DNA of 64,000 nucleotides, from contig NZ_AZAC01000002.1 of the NCBI RefSeq assembly GCF_000931935.2, forward strand, positions 62,001 through 126,000, read 5' to 3'. The stretch comes from Dethiosulfatarculus sandiegensis (lineage in GTDB: Bacteria; Desulfobacterota; Desulfarculia; Desulfarculales; Desulfarculaceae). How positions within the stretch are numbered: position 1 is the stretch's first letter; each line of letters begins with the position of its first letter. This document shows, in pieces, positions 32,438-42,300 of the stretch. The notes below the pieces were generated by a model. That model saw only the letters and a list, made by a program, of their open reading frames with translations. It ran no database searches and was not told where the DNA came from. A program made the translations under genes and the position numbers.

Positions 32438-33301
32438 ATGAGCGAGATCAAGACAATCGGAGTTGTTGGCGCCGGGACCATGGGCAACGGCATCGCCCAA
32501 CTGGCCTCCCAGATCGGGGCTAATGTTATTATGCGCGATATCAAGGAAGAGTTTGTCGAGCGCGGCCTGGCTTCCATAAACAAATTCCTCTCCAAGGGGG
32601 TTGAGCGCGGCAAGGTCACTGAAGAGCAAAAACAGGATGTCCTTTCCCGTATCAAGGGAACCACCGAGGTCTCCGACCTGGCCGAGGCGGACTTTATTGT
32701 TGAGGCGGTTATAGAAGACTTGGATCTCAAGAAAAAGGTGTTTTCCGAGTTGGACGAGGTCTGCCGGCCCGAGGTGATTTTGGCCACCAACACAAGCTCC
32801 ATGTCCATAACCCTTATCGCGGCCGCCACCAAGCGTCCCGAAAAGGTGGTTGGCATGCATTTCTTCAACCCGGTTCCCCTTATGAAGCTGGTGGAGATCA
32901 TAAGAGGCTATGCCACCAGTGACGAGGCGGTTAAGGTGACCAGCGAGCTGGCTCAGAAGATGGGAAAAGAAACGGTTGAGGTCAAGGTGGACAGCCCGGG
33001 CTTTATCGTGAATCGGCTGATGATCCCCCATATGCTGGAGGCGGTCAAGCTGGTGGAAGAGGGCGTGGCCTCCAGGGAAGATGTGGACAAGGCCTTGAAA
33101 CTGGGCTTGAATTATCCCATGGGCCCCTTTGAGCTGATGGATTTTACAGGCATCGACATCTGCAAGTTCGTGGCCGACTATTTCTATGATGAACTGAACA
33201 AGGAACTGAAATGGGTTTCTCCCACCCTGCTTAAAAACACGGTGCGCTCAGGCAACCTGGGCCGCAAGACCGGCAAGGGTTGGTACGATTACAAAAAATA
33301 G
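32438..33301 (+). CDS. hbd: 3-hydroxybutyryl-CoA dehydrogenase
   Basis: Oxidises or reduces 3-hydroxyacyl-CoA with NAD(H) in fatty-acid or butyrate-type metabolism. The Rossmann motif GVVGAGTMGNGIAQLAS is near the N-terminus. ATNTSSMSIT and GMHFFNPVPLMKLVEI (catalytic His) mark the family, and PGFIVNRLMIPHMLEAVKLVEEGVAS with LNYPMGPFELMDFTGID completes the C-terminal domain. The length is 287 residues. The start is the ATG at 32438, 5 bases after GAAGGAGG; the longer frame from 32399 has no such support. It is monocistronic as far as visible. Confidence 0.95.
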   Translation: MSEIKTIGVVGAGTMGNGIAQLASQIGANVIMRDIKEEFVERGLASINKFLSKGVERGKVTEEQKQDVLSRIKGTTEVSDLAEADFIVEAVIEDLDLKKKVFSELDEVCRPEVILATNTSSMSITLIAAATKRPEKVVGMHFFNPVPLMKLVEIIRGYATSDEAVKVTSELAQKMGKETVEVKVDSPGFIVNRLMIPHMLEAVKLVEEGVASREDVDKALKLGLNYPMGPFELMDFTGIDICKFVADYFYDELNKELKWVSPTLLKNTVRSGNLGRKTGKGWYDYKK

Positions 33302-33744
33302 CCTTTTTTAAATCCGGCGGGCCTTTAAAAAAGGGCCCGCCGCCGATCAACCCGCCGCACCTGAACCTGCCCCTTGAGGATAAGCCGCTTCATTTTTTCC
33401 GGGTTGGGAGCATATTTTTGAATGACGCCTTCAGCCGGGTCATGCTCCTCCAACAGGTCTTGTTTCCTTGAAAAATTTAGAGTAAAAGCCTTCAAAATCC
33501 GAGAGTTCCGGGGACCCTTGGCTCCACACTCAACTGCGAAATTTTTGAGGGCAAAGGGGGAGGAGAGCCCGGTAAAATTACATTTAATGCCGCTCTATGT
33601 AATATTTAGAATTTATACAAATCCATTTTTGTTAAATTAGGAAAGGGAAAAATCAAGAAAGGCTTTATCCCCTACACCGCATGGTGGATCCCCCTGGATT
33701 CAATGACCCGTAAGGGTGTTTTCATTAGCAGGAGAAGTAACCGT
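33302..33744. other. Gene-free spacer downstream of hbd
   Basis: A 443-base stretch. Near its start, GGCGGGCC (33316-33323) pairs with GGCCCGCC (33334-33341), a stem that may end hbd transcription but has no T run. The remainder (about 33480-33700) is AT-rich and has no recognisable gene; short frames here lack family features. Confidence 0.5.
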
Positions 33745-35043
33745 ATGCATGACCTCTTAGTAAAAAACGGCGCTATTTTGACCATGGATCGGCATGGCAC
33801 TCAGATTGAAAAAGGCAGTGTCTTGATCTCAGAGGGGCGCATCGCCTGGTGCGGACCGGAAAAGGATCAGCCGGCAGATGGGGCAAGCCGGGAGTTGGAC
33901 GCCGGGGGCGGGCTTATCCTGCCGGGGCTTATAAACAGCCACACCCATGCGGCCATGACCCTATTGCGCGGCCTGGCCGACGACCTGCCTTTGGAGACCT
34001 GGCTTACGGATCATATTTTCCCTGCTGAGCAAAATCTGACAGCCGAGGCGGTCTATTGGGGCTCCATGCTGGCGGCCCTGGAAATGATCAGAAACGGGGT
34101 CACCAGTTTCTGCGACATGTACCTTTTTGCCCCCCAGGCGGCCAGGGCTGCTGATCAGGCCGGTCTCAGGGCCGTGATCGGTGAGGTTATTTATGATTTT
34201 CCCTCTCCTTCTTATGGCGAGCTGGAAAACGGTTTCGCCCTGACCCGTGAACTGATTCGGAATTATAAGGATCACCCCCGCATTACCGGTGCGGTAATGC
34301 CCCATGCCACCTACACCTGCTCGCCCCCGCTTTTGGAAAAGGCCGGTCAAATCTGCGGAGACCTGGACGCGGATATGAATATCCATTTGGCCGAGACCAA
34401 GGTTGAGACCCAGGGCATAGTGGAAAAATACGGCAAGCGCCCCCTGGAGCACCTTAAGGGCCTGGGCCTGGTGAATAACAGGCTTTGGATAGATCACGGG
34501 GTGGATTTGAATCATCAGGAGATAGAGCTTTTGGCCGAGGCCGGGGTGAGGGTGGCCCATTGCCCGGAATCGAACATGAAGCTGGCCAGCGGCGTTGCGC
34601 CCCTGGATGAGATGCTGGCCCGGGGAGTGGCCGTGGGCCTTGGCACCGATGGTTGCGCCAGCAACAACGACCTGGATCTTTTGGGCGAAATGGATTCCTG
34701 CGCCAAGCTGCATAAGGCCCACAAACTGGACCCCACAGCCGCTCCGGCGGAGAAGGTGCTTTCCTTGGCCACCAGTTTGGGGGGCAGGGTCTTTGGGCAT
34801 GACGATCTGGGCCGCATAGAACCCGGCGCCTTGGCCGATCTGATTGTGGTGGATACGGACACCCCGCACATGACTCCCATGTACAATCCGGTGAGTCAGT
34901 TGATCTATGTGGCCAGGGGGTCCGATGTCAGGCATACCGTTTGTCACGGCAAGGTGCTTATGCAGGACAGGAAATTCACTGAACTGGACGAGGCGGAGAT
35001 CACGGCCAAGGCACTGGAATACGCCGTCGGTCTTAGGGGGTAA
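33745..35043 (+). CDS. Amidohydrolase, MTA/SAH deaminase-like (copy 1)
   Basis: A 432-residue metal-dependent deaminase of the TrzN/AtzA/MtaD class. The first metal pair is in INSHTHAAMTLLRG (HxH). Further ligands are in the HLAETKVET stretch, the conserved Glu-His segment SPPLLEKAGQ to IDHGVDL, and the Asp in LGTDGCASNNDLDLLGEM. The likely reaction is deamination of an adenosine-type nucleoside (methylthioadenosine, S-adenosylhomocysteine) or a related heterocycle. The start ATG at 33745 is 10 bases after AGGAG. A second family member begins 4 bases after its stop codon. Confidence 0.88.
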   Translation: MHDLLVKNGAILTMDRHGTQIEKGSVLISEGRIAWCGPEKDQPADGASRELDAGGGLILPGLINSHTHAAMTLLRGLADDLPLETWLTDHIFPAEQNLTAEAVYWGSMLAALEMIRNGVTSFCDMYLFAPQAARAADQAGLRAVIGEVIYDFPSPSYGELENGFALTRELIRNYKDHPRITGAVMPHATYTCSPPLLEKAGQICGDLDADMNIHLAETKVETQGIVEKYGKRPLEHLKGLGLVNNRLWIDHGVDLNHQEIELLAEAGVRVAHCPESNMKLASGVAPLDEMLARGVAVGLGTDGCASNNDLDLLGEMDSCAKLHKAHKLDPTAAPAEKVLSLATSLGGRVFGHDDLGRIEPGALADLIVVDTDTPHMTPMYNPVSQLIYVARGSDVRHTVCHGKVLMQDRKFTELDEAEITAKALEYAVGLRG

Positions 35044-35047
35044 AGTT

Positions 35048-36358
35048 ATGACTGATAAATGTGACCTGGTGGTCAAGGGCGGTCCCTTGTGGGCCGCGCC
35101 GGATAAGTTCTGGCCCAGGGGCAGGGTGGAGATAAGCCAAGGCAAGGTTCTGTTCTGCGGTGGCGAGGACGAGTCCCGGACTGCGGGCCAAAGGGAGATA
35201 GACGCAGAGGGCGGGCTGATCATGCCAGGCCTGGTCAATGGGCACTGCCATGGCCCCATGGTGCTTTTCAGGGGATTGAGTGACGACCTGCCCCTGGAAA
35301 AATGGCTCTTTGAGGTGATGTTTCCGGCAGAAGCCAAATGGATCACAGATGAGACAACCCACCTCGGCACCCTTTTGGCCGCCTCTGAGATGCTCCTGGC
35401 CGGAGTTACCTGCGTGCAGGATTCCTATTTCTGCATGAACGGAGTGGCCAGGGCCTATCAAGAGGCTGGCATGAGGGCGGTTCTGGGGCATGCGGTGATT
35501 GACTTTCCGGCTCCCGGCATTTCCGATCCTTCCCGGAAAATCAAGATTGTGGGGGATTATGTCCGGGCCTGGCAAGGGGTGGACCCCTTGATAACGCCCG
35601 CGCTTTTTGCTCACAGCATCTACACCTGCTCGCCCGAAACCCTGGAGGCAGCGGCCGGGCTGGCGCAGGATGCGGGTTGCCTTTGGTTTACCCATCTTTC
35701 CGAAACCAGGGCCGAGGTGGAGCAGGTCCGGGAAAAGTACCACCTTTCACCGGTGAGGCATCTTGAGAAGTTGGGGCTTTTGAAATCCTTGAGCCTGGGA
35801 GCCCATGGAGTGTGGCTGGATAAAGGCGAGCTTGAACTTTTGGCTGAAAATCAGGTCGCCCTGGTGCATTGCCCGGAATCCAACCTTAAACTGGCCTCGG
35901 GACAGGCTCGGGTGGGTGACTGGCTTTCCTGCGGGATCACGGCAGGTCTCGGCACAGACGGCGCGGCCTCGAACAATGATTTGGATATGATCGGCGAGAT
36001 AGGCACTGCCGCCCGCCTGGCCAAGCTCACCCATGCCGATCCGGCCGCCTTGAGCGCGGCTCAGGCCTGCGGCATGGCCATGAACGGCTCGGCCCGGGCC
36101 ATGGGCCTGGGCGAGGTCTGCGGCTCTTTGTTGCCGGGATATGCGGCCGACCTGGTGATCTTGGATCATAAGGCCCCGCACTTAACCCCGAGCCACGATC
36201 CCGCCTCCACCTTGGCCTACCAGGCCAGGCGAAGTGATGTGCGTCAGGTTCTGGTAAACGGTCGTCAGGTGGTAAAGGACGGCGAGATTCTGACTGTGGA
36301 TCTGCCTGAAGTCATGGCCAAGGTGAGGGAAATGGCCCAAAAGGTGGCCAAGGGATAA
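35048..36358 (+). CDS. Amidohydrolase, MTA/SAH deaminase-like (copy 2)
   Basis: A 436-residue paralogue of the upstream amidohydrolase. The metal ligands are kept (VNGHCHGPMVLFRG, THLSETRAEVE, LGTDGAASNNDLDMIGEI), but the first shell differs: NGHCHGP versus NSHTHAA. The region after it (LFEVMFPAEAKWITDE) also diverges, which suggests a different substrate. The start at 35048 follows a GGGGG run; the upstream part of the longer frame is a shadow of copy 1. The two genes probably form one transcription unit ending at the bidirectional terminator at 36388-36411. Confidence 0.88.
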   Translation: MTDKCDLVVKGGPLWAAPDKFWPRGRVEISQGKVLFCGGEDESRTAGQREIDAEGGLIMPGLVNGHCHGPMVLFRGLSDDLPLEKWLFEVMFPAEAKWITDETTHLGTLLAASEMLLAGVTCVQDSYFCMNGVARAYQEAGMRAVLGHAVIDFPAPGISDPSRKIKIVGDYVRAWQGVDPLITPALFAHSIYTCSPETLEAAAGLAQDAGCLWFTHLSETRAEVEQVREKYHLSPVRHLEKLGLLKSLSLGAHGVWLDKGELELLAENQVALVHCPESNLKLASGQARVGDWLSCGITAGLGTDGAASNNDLDMIGEIGTAARLAKLTHADPAALSAAQACGMAMNGSARAMGLGEVCGSLLPGYAADLVILDHKAPHLTPSHDPASTLAYQARRSDVRQVLVNGRQVVKDGEILTVDLPEVMAKVREMAQKVAKG

Positions 36359-36387
36359 ACTGTTGATAAAGTAAAATTTTTTATAGC

Positions 36388-36411
36388 AAGCCGCCGTGAA
36401 AACGGCGGCTT
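36388..36411. terminator. Bidirectional terminator
   Basis: AAGCCGCCGT (36388-36397) and ACGGCGGCTT (36402-36411) form a perfect 10-bp stem with a GAAA loop. The flanks are T-rich on the plus-strand side and the hairpin sits between convergent genes. Confidence 0.8.
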
Positions 36412-36433
36412 TGCTCTTTCCCCGGAGCCTGTT

Positions 36434-36913
36434 TTATTTTTCCACGGCGGCCAGGATTTTTTCCACGGCGTCTTCCGCGTCGGCGGCTCGGGTGACACCC
36501 GGGAAATCCCAGCTCATAAGGCTTACAACCGGTTTACCCTCTTTAAGGGCATGGCCGATCTCGCTTAGGGTTCCGCCCTTGCCGGTGATGGCAATGGCTC
36601 CCTTGCCGGAAAGAACCACCAAAAGGTTCCTGGCCTGGCCCATGCCTGTGGGTACAACCACCTTGCAATACGGGTTGGCATCTGCCGCATCAGTGCTCGG
36701 GATGATCCCCACGGTAAGGCCGCCGGCTTCACTGGCCCCTTGGCAAACGGCCCGCATGATTCCCTTTAAACCGCCGCAGACCACTCCCCAGCCCTTTTCA
36801 GCCAAAAGCCGCCCCACCTGACGGGCTGTTTCACAGGCCGCTTCATCTGCCCCGGCGGCCTCGCTGCCCGCTCCGATCACACTTATCAGGCGCGCTTTTG
36901 CTATCTTCTCCAT
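36434..36913 (-). CDS. LOG-like / TIGR00725-type protein
   Basis: A 159-residue Rossmann-like protein related to the lysine-decarboxylase-like/LOG family. Visible features are ISVIGAGS at the N-terminus, GWGVVCGGLKGIMRAVCQGA (about residues 41-60) and the loop AITGKGGTLSEIGHALKEGKPVV (about 108-130). The PGGxGTxxE motif of true LOG enzymes reads GKGGTLSEIG here. True LOG proteins release cytokinin bases or act on nucleotide 5'-phosphates; this short subtype is not characterised. It overlaps the end of pcm by 13 bases. Confidence 0.75.
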   Translation of the reverse strand: MEKIAKARLISVIGAGSEAAGADEAACETARQVGRLLAEKGWGVVCGGLKGIMRAVCQGASEAGGLTVGIIPSTDAADANPYCKVVVPTGMGQARNLLVVLSGKGAIAITGKGGTLSEIGHALKEGKPVVSLMSWDFPGVTRAADAEDAVEKILAAVEK

Positions 36914-37557
36914 CCGTATTCTCCAATCAAGTCCACAAAGCGACAGCCTCCCAGTTCTTCCTTGATCAGCTTGCCGCCTTTCCTGGTTATGCGCAAAAGA
37001 GTCTGTAAATGACGGTCACCCACCGGAATAACCAGTCTGCCGCCCTGGGCCAGTTGGGAGGTCAGGTCCTGGGGCAGAACCGGCGCTCCGGCGGTTACGA
37101 TAATGGCGTCATAGGGGCCGTTTTCCGGCCAGCCCTTGGTGCCGTCACCCACAGTAAGGTTGACATTGAAAATTTTCAGTTTCTCCAGTACGGTCTGGGC
37201 CCTTCTGGAGAGTTCGGTTATGCGCTCAATGGAATAAACCCAGTCCACCAACTTGGCCAGAACAGCGGTCTGGTAGCCGGAGCCGGTGCCTATCTCCAGG
37301 ACATTTTCATTGCCCAATAAACCCAGGGAATGGGTCATCAGGGCAACGATATAAGGCTGGCTTATGGTCTGCCCTTGGCCAATGTTCACGGGGTGATCAC
37401 CATAGGCCTGGACAGCCAGGGCCTCGTCCACAAAGAAATGGCGGGGGATCTCCTTCATCACTTTAAGGAGTCTTTGGTCCTTTATTCCCCGACGGACTAT
37501 CTGTTCTTCCACCATGCGTCTTCTGCGCACACTGTAATCATTTGCAATCAGACTCAC
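36901..37557 (-). CDS. pcm: Protein-L-isoaspartate O-methyltransferase
   Basis: Repairs isoaspartyl residues in aged proteins by SAM-dependent methylation. The 218-residue protein shows RRRRMVEEQIVRRGIKDQRLLKVM, then the VNIGQGQTISQPYIVALMT segment, the SAM motif VLEIGTGSGYQTAVLAKL, and YDAIIVTAGAPVLPQDL. The start is GTG at 37557, 7 bases after GGGAGG; an adjacent GTG at 37560 is also possible. The longer upstream frame (to 37653) would overlap the permease gene and lacks family sequence. It ends inside the LOG-like gene, overlapping by 13 bases. Confidence 0.93.
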   Translation of the reverse strand: MSLIANDYSVRRRRMVEEQIVRRGIKDQRLLKVMKEIPRHFFVDEALAVQAYGDHPVNIGQGQTISQPYIVALMTHSLGLLGNENVLEIGTGSGYQTAVLAKLVDWVYSIERITELSRRAQTVLEKLKIFNVNLTVGDGTKGWPENGPYDAIIVTAGAPVLPQDLTSQLAQGGRLVIPVGDRHLQTLLRITRKGGKLIKEELGGCRFVDLIGEYGWRR

Positions 37558-37633
37558 CACAAAACCTCCCTGGCGCAAATAATACCAGGACTCGCTGAAA
37601 ATGACGGGCCGGAGGAGACAGTATAAAATGTTT

Positions 37634-38938
37634 TTACCTTCTTTTTTTGTCACGAAAAATCAGGTGTTCCAGAAAAAGGGCCGAGACCAGGCCCACCACA
37701 AAACCATTGGCCAGAATCGGCCGCAGTGAAGGGGGCAGAGATTGCTTAATCTCAGGAGGCAGATAGGCCACCATAAGCCCCACCACCATGGCCAGGCCCA
37801 CCACAACCCCCTCCCGCCATTTGGGCGGACCGTTGGATCCGGTGAGGATGTTTATGGCGGCAAAGACCGTACCTGCCATGAGGTAGAGCATAACCGCGCC
37901 CACCACAGGTTCGGGGGTGAGAGCAAACAAACTCAAGCCCACCGGGAAAAAGGCCATCAGGCAAAGGGCCAGGGCCACCGGTAAAAGGGGCCATTGGCTC
38001 TTGGCGCGGCTGGCCATGACCACAGCCGGACTCACTGAATAGGTTACAGGCCCGGGGACCCCCAAAAGGCCTGCCAGAATGCCTCCCAGACCACCGGTGA
38101 CCAGCGCCCGGTTAAGACGGCCCGGCATGGCTGTGGCCCGGCAGACTTCGCCGGTGGCTTCTACCGCGGCCAGTTCATTGCTGATAAGAGCCAGGTAGCA
38201 GAGGCAAAAGGAAAGTATGACCGATGGGTCAAAAATGAGGCCGTGACCGGGCAGGGTCGGCAGGCCTGCCAGAGGAGCGGCCAGGATGGAGGGCAAAGGA
38301 GCATCTGAGAGGGGTGACAGGTGATAAAGAATTGAGCCCAGAATAACTCCCAATAAAAGGCTGGCCGAGGATAAAAGGCCTTTCAGGCGGTATTGCCCCC
38401 AGAGCATGGCGCAACACAAGGGAAAGCCAAAGGCAAAGGAGATCATGGGGCCGCCTTTGGTGGCCTGACTGAAGAGCTGATCCCGCATGGCCGGAGAAAG
38501 GGTGACTGCGATCAAGACCAGGGTGGAGGCCAGGATGGGGCGGGTGAAGAGCTTGCTGAGTCTGGCGGCCAGGCCGCTTAATCCCACCAGGGAAGTGAGC
38601 AGGGCTGCTGCTGCCATGGCTCCGTAAACCGCTCCCACTCCGCTTGAGAGGGTGCTCAAAATGCCGACCAGTAAAACAGCCGAAGGCCCCACCACTCCGG
38701 GCAGTTTATGGCCCTTGCTGATCTGCACTGCCTGGACCAGCCCCATAACCAACAGCAGGCGCTGTAAAAAAGAGACGCTCTCCTGTGAATCCAGGCCCTG
38801 GGCCGTGGCTATCACCTTGCCCAGGACCAGGATGCCGGGCATGATAACCACCAGCCATTGCAGGGACAAGACCAGCATCTCACCCGGCTTGGGCCATTGG
38901 TCCAAAGAGGCGAGGGCGCTTTTTTCTGTTTCAGCCAA
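37634..38938 (-). CDS. Purine/pyrimidine permease (NCS2 family)
   Basis: A 434-residue membrane protein with 12 or more hydrophobic segments, of the xanthine/uracil permease family. The opening LSLQWLVVIMPGILVLGKVIA and the internal FALTPEPVVGAVMLYLMAGTVFA are typical. NCS2 members import nucleobases with H+ or Na+. The N-terminus MAETEKSALASL is read from a TTG with a weak ribosome-binding site, so the start is uncertain. The adjacent nucleoside-type deaminase genes on the other strand are a loose functional match. Other substrates, such as ascorbate, occur in the family. Confidence 0.8.
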   Translation of the reverse strand: MAETEKSALASLDQWPKPGEMLVLSLQWLVVIMPGILVLGKVIATAQGLDSQESVSFLQRLLLVMGLVQAVQISKGHKLPGVVGPSAVLLVGILSTLSSGVGAVYGAMAAAALLTSLVGLSGLAARLSKLFTRPILASTLVLIAVTLSPAMRDQLFSQATKGGPMISFAFGFPLCCAMLWGQYRLKGLLSSASLLLGVILGSILYHLSPLSDAPLPSILAAPLAGLPTLPGHGLIFDPSVILSFCLCYLALISNELAAVEATGEVCRATAMPGRLNRALVTGGLGGILAGLLGVPGPVTYSVSPAVVMASRAKSQWPLLPVALALCLMAFFPVGLSLFALTPEPVVGAVMLYLMAGTVFAAINILTGSNGPPKWREGVVVGLAMVVGLMVAYLPPEIKQSLPPSLRPILANGFVVGLVSALFLEHLIFRDKKRR

Positions 38939-39037
38939 ATCAGGATTCTTTTTCCGGACGGGAGTGTGGCCTGACTTTCTAAAAGAAAGATAAGCCGAAT
39001 CTTTTTTGAGATTCTCTTATCCATCCCCCCCTTTACT

Positions 39038-39208
39038 TTATTTTTTCTTTCCCGCCTGGGGCTGGCGGCAGGCCTTGTCCACCAGCTTTTCAATTGTTTC
39101 CTGGCAGGGAGCCCCCTGGGTTAAGAGGTCCTCGGCAATTGAGTCCCAGAGTTCGCCGGTGGTGTCCATCTCATTTTGCGGTTTTTGGTCTTTTGCATCC
39201 CGGTTCAT
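39038..39208 (-). CDS. Short ORF with strong Shine-Dalgarno (56 residues)
   Basis: A 56-residue reading frame starting with ATG at 39208, preceded by GGAGGAG with a 5-base gap, and ending with TAA. The product is hydrophilic. It begins MNRDAKDQKPQNEMDTTGE, continues with an amphipathic helix (ELWDSIAEDLLTQ, then QETIEKLVDKA) and ends in a basic tail QAGKKK. I recognise no family and no membrane or metal motif beyond two isolated Cys. The ribosome-binding site and position between two minus-strand genes argue that it is real, with an unknown role. Confidence 0.6.
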   Translation of the reverse strand: MNRDAKDQKPQNEMDTTGELWDSIAEDLLTQGAPCQETIEKLVDKACRQPQAGKKK

Positions 39209-39340
39209 CAAAGCTCCTCCACTGATGGGTCTTCCGGGTTTGATTCACCCAGACAGGTTTTTCCAGCCAAGGCTGGAAACCCTTTTTGTCCTAGCATGCT
39301 TGTTGGGGTTTGGTCAATCTGCAAAGACAGGCGGCTTCTC

Positions 39341-42300
39341 TCAAGTGTCTTTTTTAGAACGCATGAATTTGGAGAGCTGTTTCTGGCGCAGGGCCACCTG
39401 CTCGATATAGGCCTTGGAGCCGTTGTAGCGCAGCATGACCCGGTTGGAGTCTACTTTGCCTCTGAGGCTGAGGGCTGTTTTTTTGACGGCTCCGGCCATG
39501 AGCTCTCTGACATGAAAAGCCGCCATGTAGGTGGCCATGGTCAGATGTCTTTCCAGTTTTATGCCTGCGGGCGGGGCTACAAAACCGGCCTCTTTCATGG
39601 ATATCCTGATGAGTTTTCTGGTGGGTTCAAATATCTGGAAGGGACTGGCCGAGCGGTTCTGGTCGCCTAGCACATTGGCATACCAGGTTTCCTGGTGGGC
39701 GATGGAGAGCAAAAAGGTGAGGGGAACCTCGAACCTTTTGGCCGCGCAATACATGTCAAAGGCCAGGTTGTTGGCATAGCGCTTGATATCGCCGGAAAAG
39801 ACCATGCCCCTCTGGCGCAGAAATATCTTGAGCCTGCTTTCTATGTAGGGAACCATGCGCTTTAAAAAGGGCCCCAGCTTGAGTTGTTCCACGGAACTCA
39901 AGGGTGTGACCTTGCCGGAGATTTTTCCCGGCAGGGGCTGCAATTTCTTGAGGTTGGCTATGGCCCGTTCATTGGCCGCCAAGGCTCCCAGGGCCTCCTC
40001 CGGGCTGAACCCCAGGGAGCGGTACTCACGATAAAGGCGGTCCATGAAAAGATGCTGCCCTTTTTCCACCAGAGGCGTCAGGGTGGTCAGGTCGGCTGTG
40101 TTGGCCGGCAGCCCCTTTCGGGCCAGCTCTCTGAATATAAGTGGATGGCGCTCGGCCAGATTGTTGGCAATGGTCGTGATTTCGCCAAGTACATTGGCAT
40201 CCACCACCTCCTGGCCCGCGTAAATAGCCCGGGCGCTGGTCATAAGCACCTTGGGGCTCAGGCCTGATTTGCCTGCGGTTTCATTAAGCAGGGTTTTGAC
40301 CGCCGGAGGCAAAGGCGTGGCCTGGTCCTTGATCGGCAGAAGATCCAGGGTGAGTGATCCCCGGCCCAGGGGGCCGTCCAGAATACGGGTGCTGACCGGC
40401 ACCTGGAACTGGGGGGCTTGGTCTATCTTCTGGACAATGGAGCGGGTCAGGGGCTTGGGCTCGGTAATGGGGGTCTCGCTTCTGGTGGCCTTGCTCGGCG
40501 CGCTGGGGGGAACCAGCACCAGGCTCGAGGTAAGGGCGGCTATCAAGGCCCAGTGGCCCAGGGTGGAGCGCCCTATGCGCCGCAAACTTTCCCTGGCCCG
40601 GCCCAGTCTGGTCACGGCCTGGTAGATCTGGTCGGGATCCAGGGGCGTAACCCTCACCCCAACCGCGGAATCGGCGAGCGGAGTGCGATTTACCAGACCT
40701 GAGACCTGGCTTAGTTGGCGCTTTAATTGGGCCGCCTCGGTGGCGAGCCGGTTCAGTTGCTCCCTCAGCCGGGCGGTTTGCTCCTCATGGGCCTGACCAT
40801 TCAAGACCAGGGCCAGAGCCAGATCCTGGGCCAGATTCACCCAGCGCCCGGCCTCGCTCTCCGAAGCCGCCAGCTCAACAGCCAGGGCCTTGCCGCCCAA
40901 AAGGTCCAGGGCCTCCCTGGCCCGGGCCGATCTCTCCCTGGCCAGCTCTTTTAAACTCTCCTCCCGGGCTATCTCTGCCTGGATAAGGCTCTTCTTTGCC
41001 TCTTGCTGCTCTAACCTGGCCGCTTCAAGCTCGGCCCTGGTCTGGGCCAGGAGATCATCCTGCTCAGCGGAATAGGTGCGCAGATAATCAAGTTCCTTTA
41101 GCTCCTGGTTGGCATGGCGCAGATTGTGATGCTTTTCCAACAGCTTGGACTTAAGAGCCTTGGAAAGTCGGCGGCTTTGGTCCAGTCGGTCAGCCAGATC
41201 CTCGGCCAGGCGGCCCGCCCTTGAAAGGCGCTCCTCCAGGTCACGGGAAAGAGCCTGGTTTTCCGAAAGCCGCGATGCGGTTTGGCTATAGTCGGTCTCT
41301 ACGGATTTAAGTCTCTGGTCCAGATATTTGGCCCTTTGGCCGGTGGAGACCAGTTTTTCCTGCAAACGTTCGGTGAGCTCAAGATTCTGGTTCAGGGCGG
41401 TCGATGTCTGCCTGTGTTTTTCTGTGAGGTTTTTGACCTGCGCCTGGTATTGCCTTAAATCCTGTTCCTGGTTTTGGGCAAGGCTGCGAGTCCTGGTAAG
41501 CTCCTGGTGGGCCTTTTCCGCCTGGCCGGTCTTTTCGGTTAACTGGCGGGAAAGCCGGAGGGATTCTTCTTCTTTATGCCGCTTTTCCTTCTCCAGCCTG
41601 GTTTTTTCCAGGCTTACCTGATTCAGGTCTGTATCCAGCTTTCTGGTTTTTTCCTGAAGAGGCTGGATGATGGCCCGCATCATTTCTCCGCTGGTTGTTT
41701 CCCACCAGCGGCGGGCCGTGTCCAGGGCGGCCTCCAGTTCCTCCAGTAATATGTTTTTTCCACTTAAACGGCGTAAGGCGGCCGAGTGGGGTTTTAAGGC
41801 AAGGGGGGTCTTGGCCAGGTTGCCGCCCCTGGGCTGGGGGATGCGTTCGGCCAGCTCTCGGGCATGTTCTTCAAGGCTGCCGGATCTTGTGTTAAGGGAG
41901 GATATCTTCTGGATAATTCCTGCCAGACTCGGCAACAGTTCCCTTAAAAACAGCGGCTTCAAGGCCGTCAGCGCCTGGCCTGCCTGCCCGGCCAAGAGAT
42001 CGGCAACCTCGGCGGTGGAGGCGCTTTCCTGCTTCAGCTCTTCCACCATGGCCCTGGCCTGGTCAAGTTGAGCCCTTTCCTCCTTGCCGGACTGACGCCA
42101 GGTTTTTTGCCAGTTGCGCCCACGTTCCAGGTTGCGGGAAAGGCGAAGCCTCAGTTGGTCCAGATCCCTTTGAGTCTCCCTGGCCTGAGGCAAAAGCCTC
42201 TCCATCCTGGCCATGAGAGTGGAGAGAAGAGCGGTATATTGATTTCTGTCAGGTGTTTCGGAAACTGCATCCTGGAGATTGGCCAGAAGTTCGGTAAGCT

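Noticed and set aside
33961..35370. A 469-residue open frame on the minus strand
   Set aside because: It lies antisense to the two amidohydrolase genes, which have full catalytic motifs. The frame is open only through codon bias; its translation has no family features.
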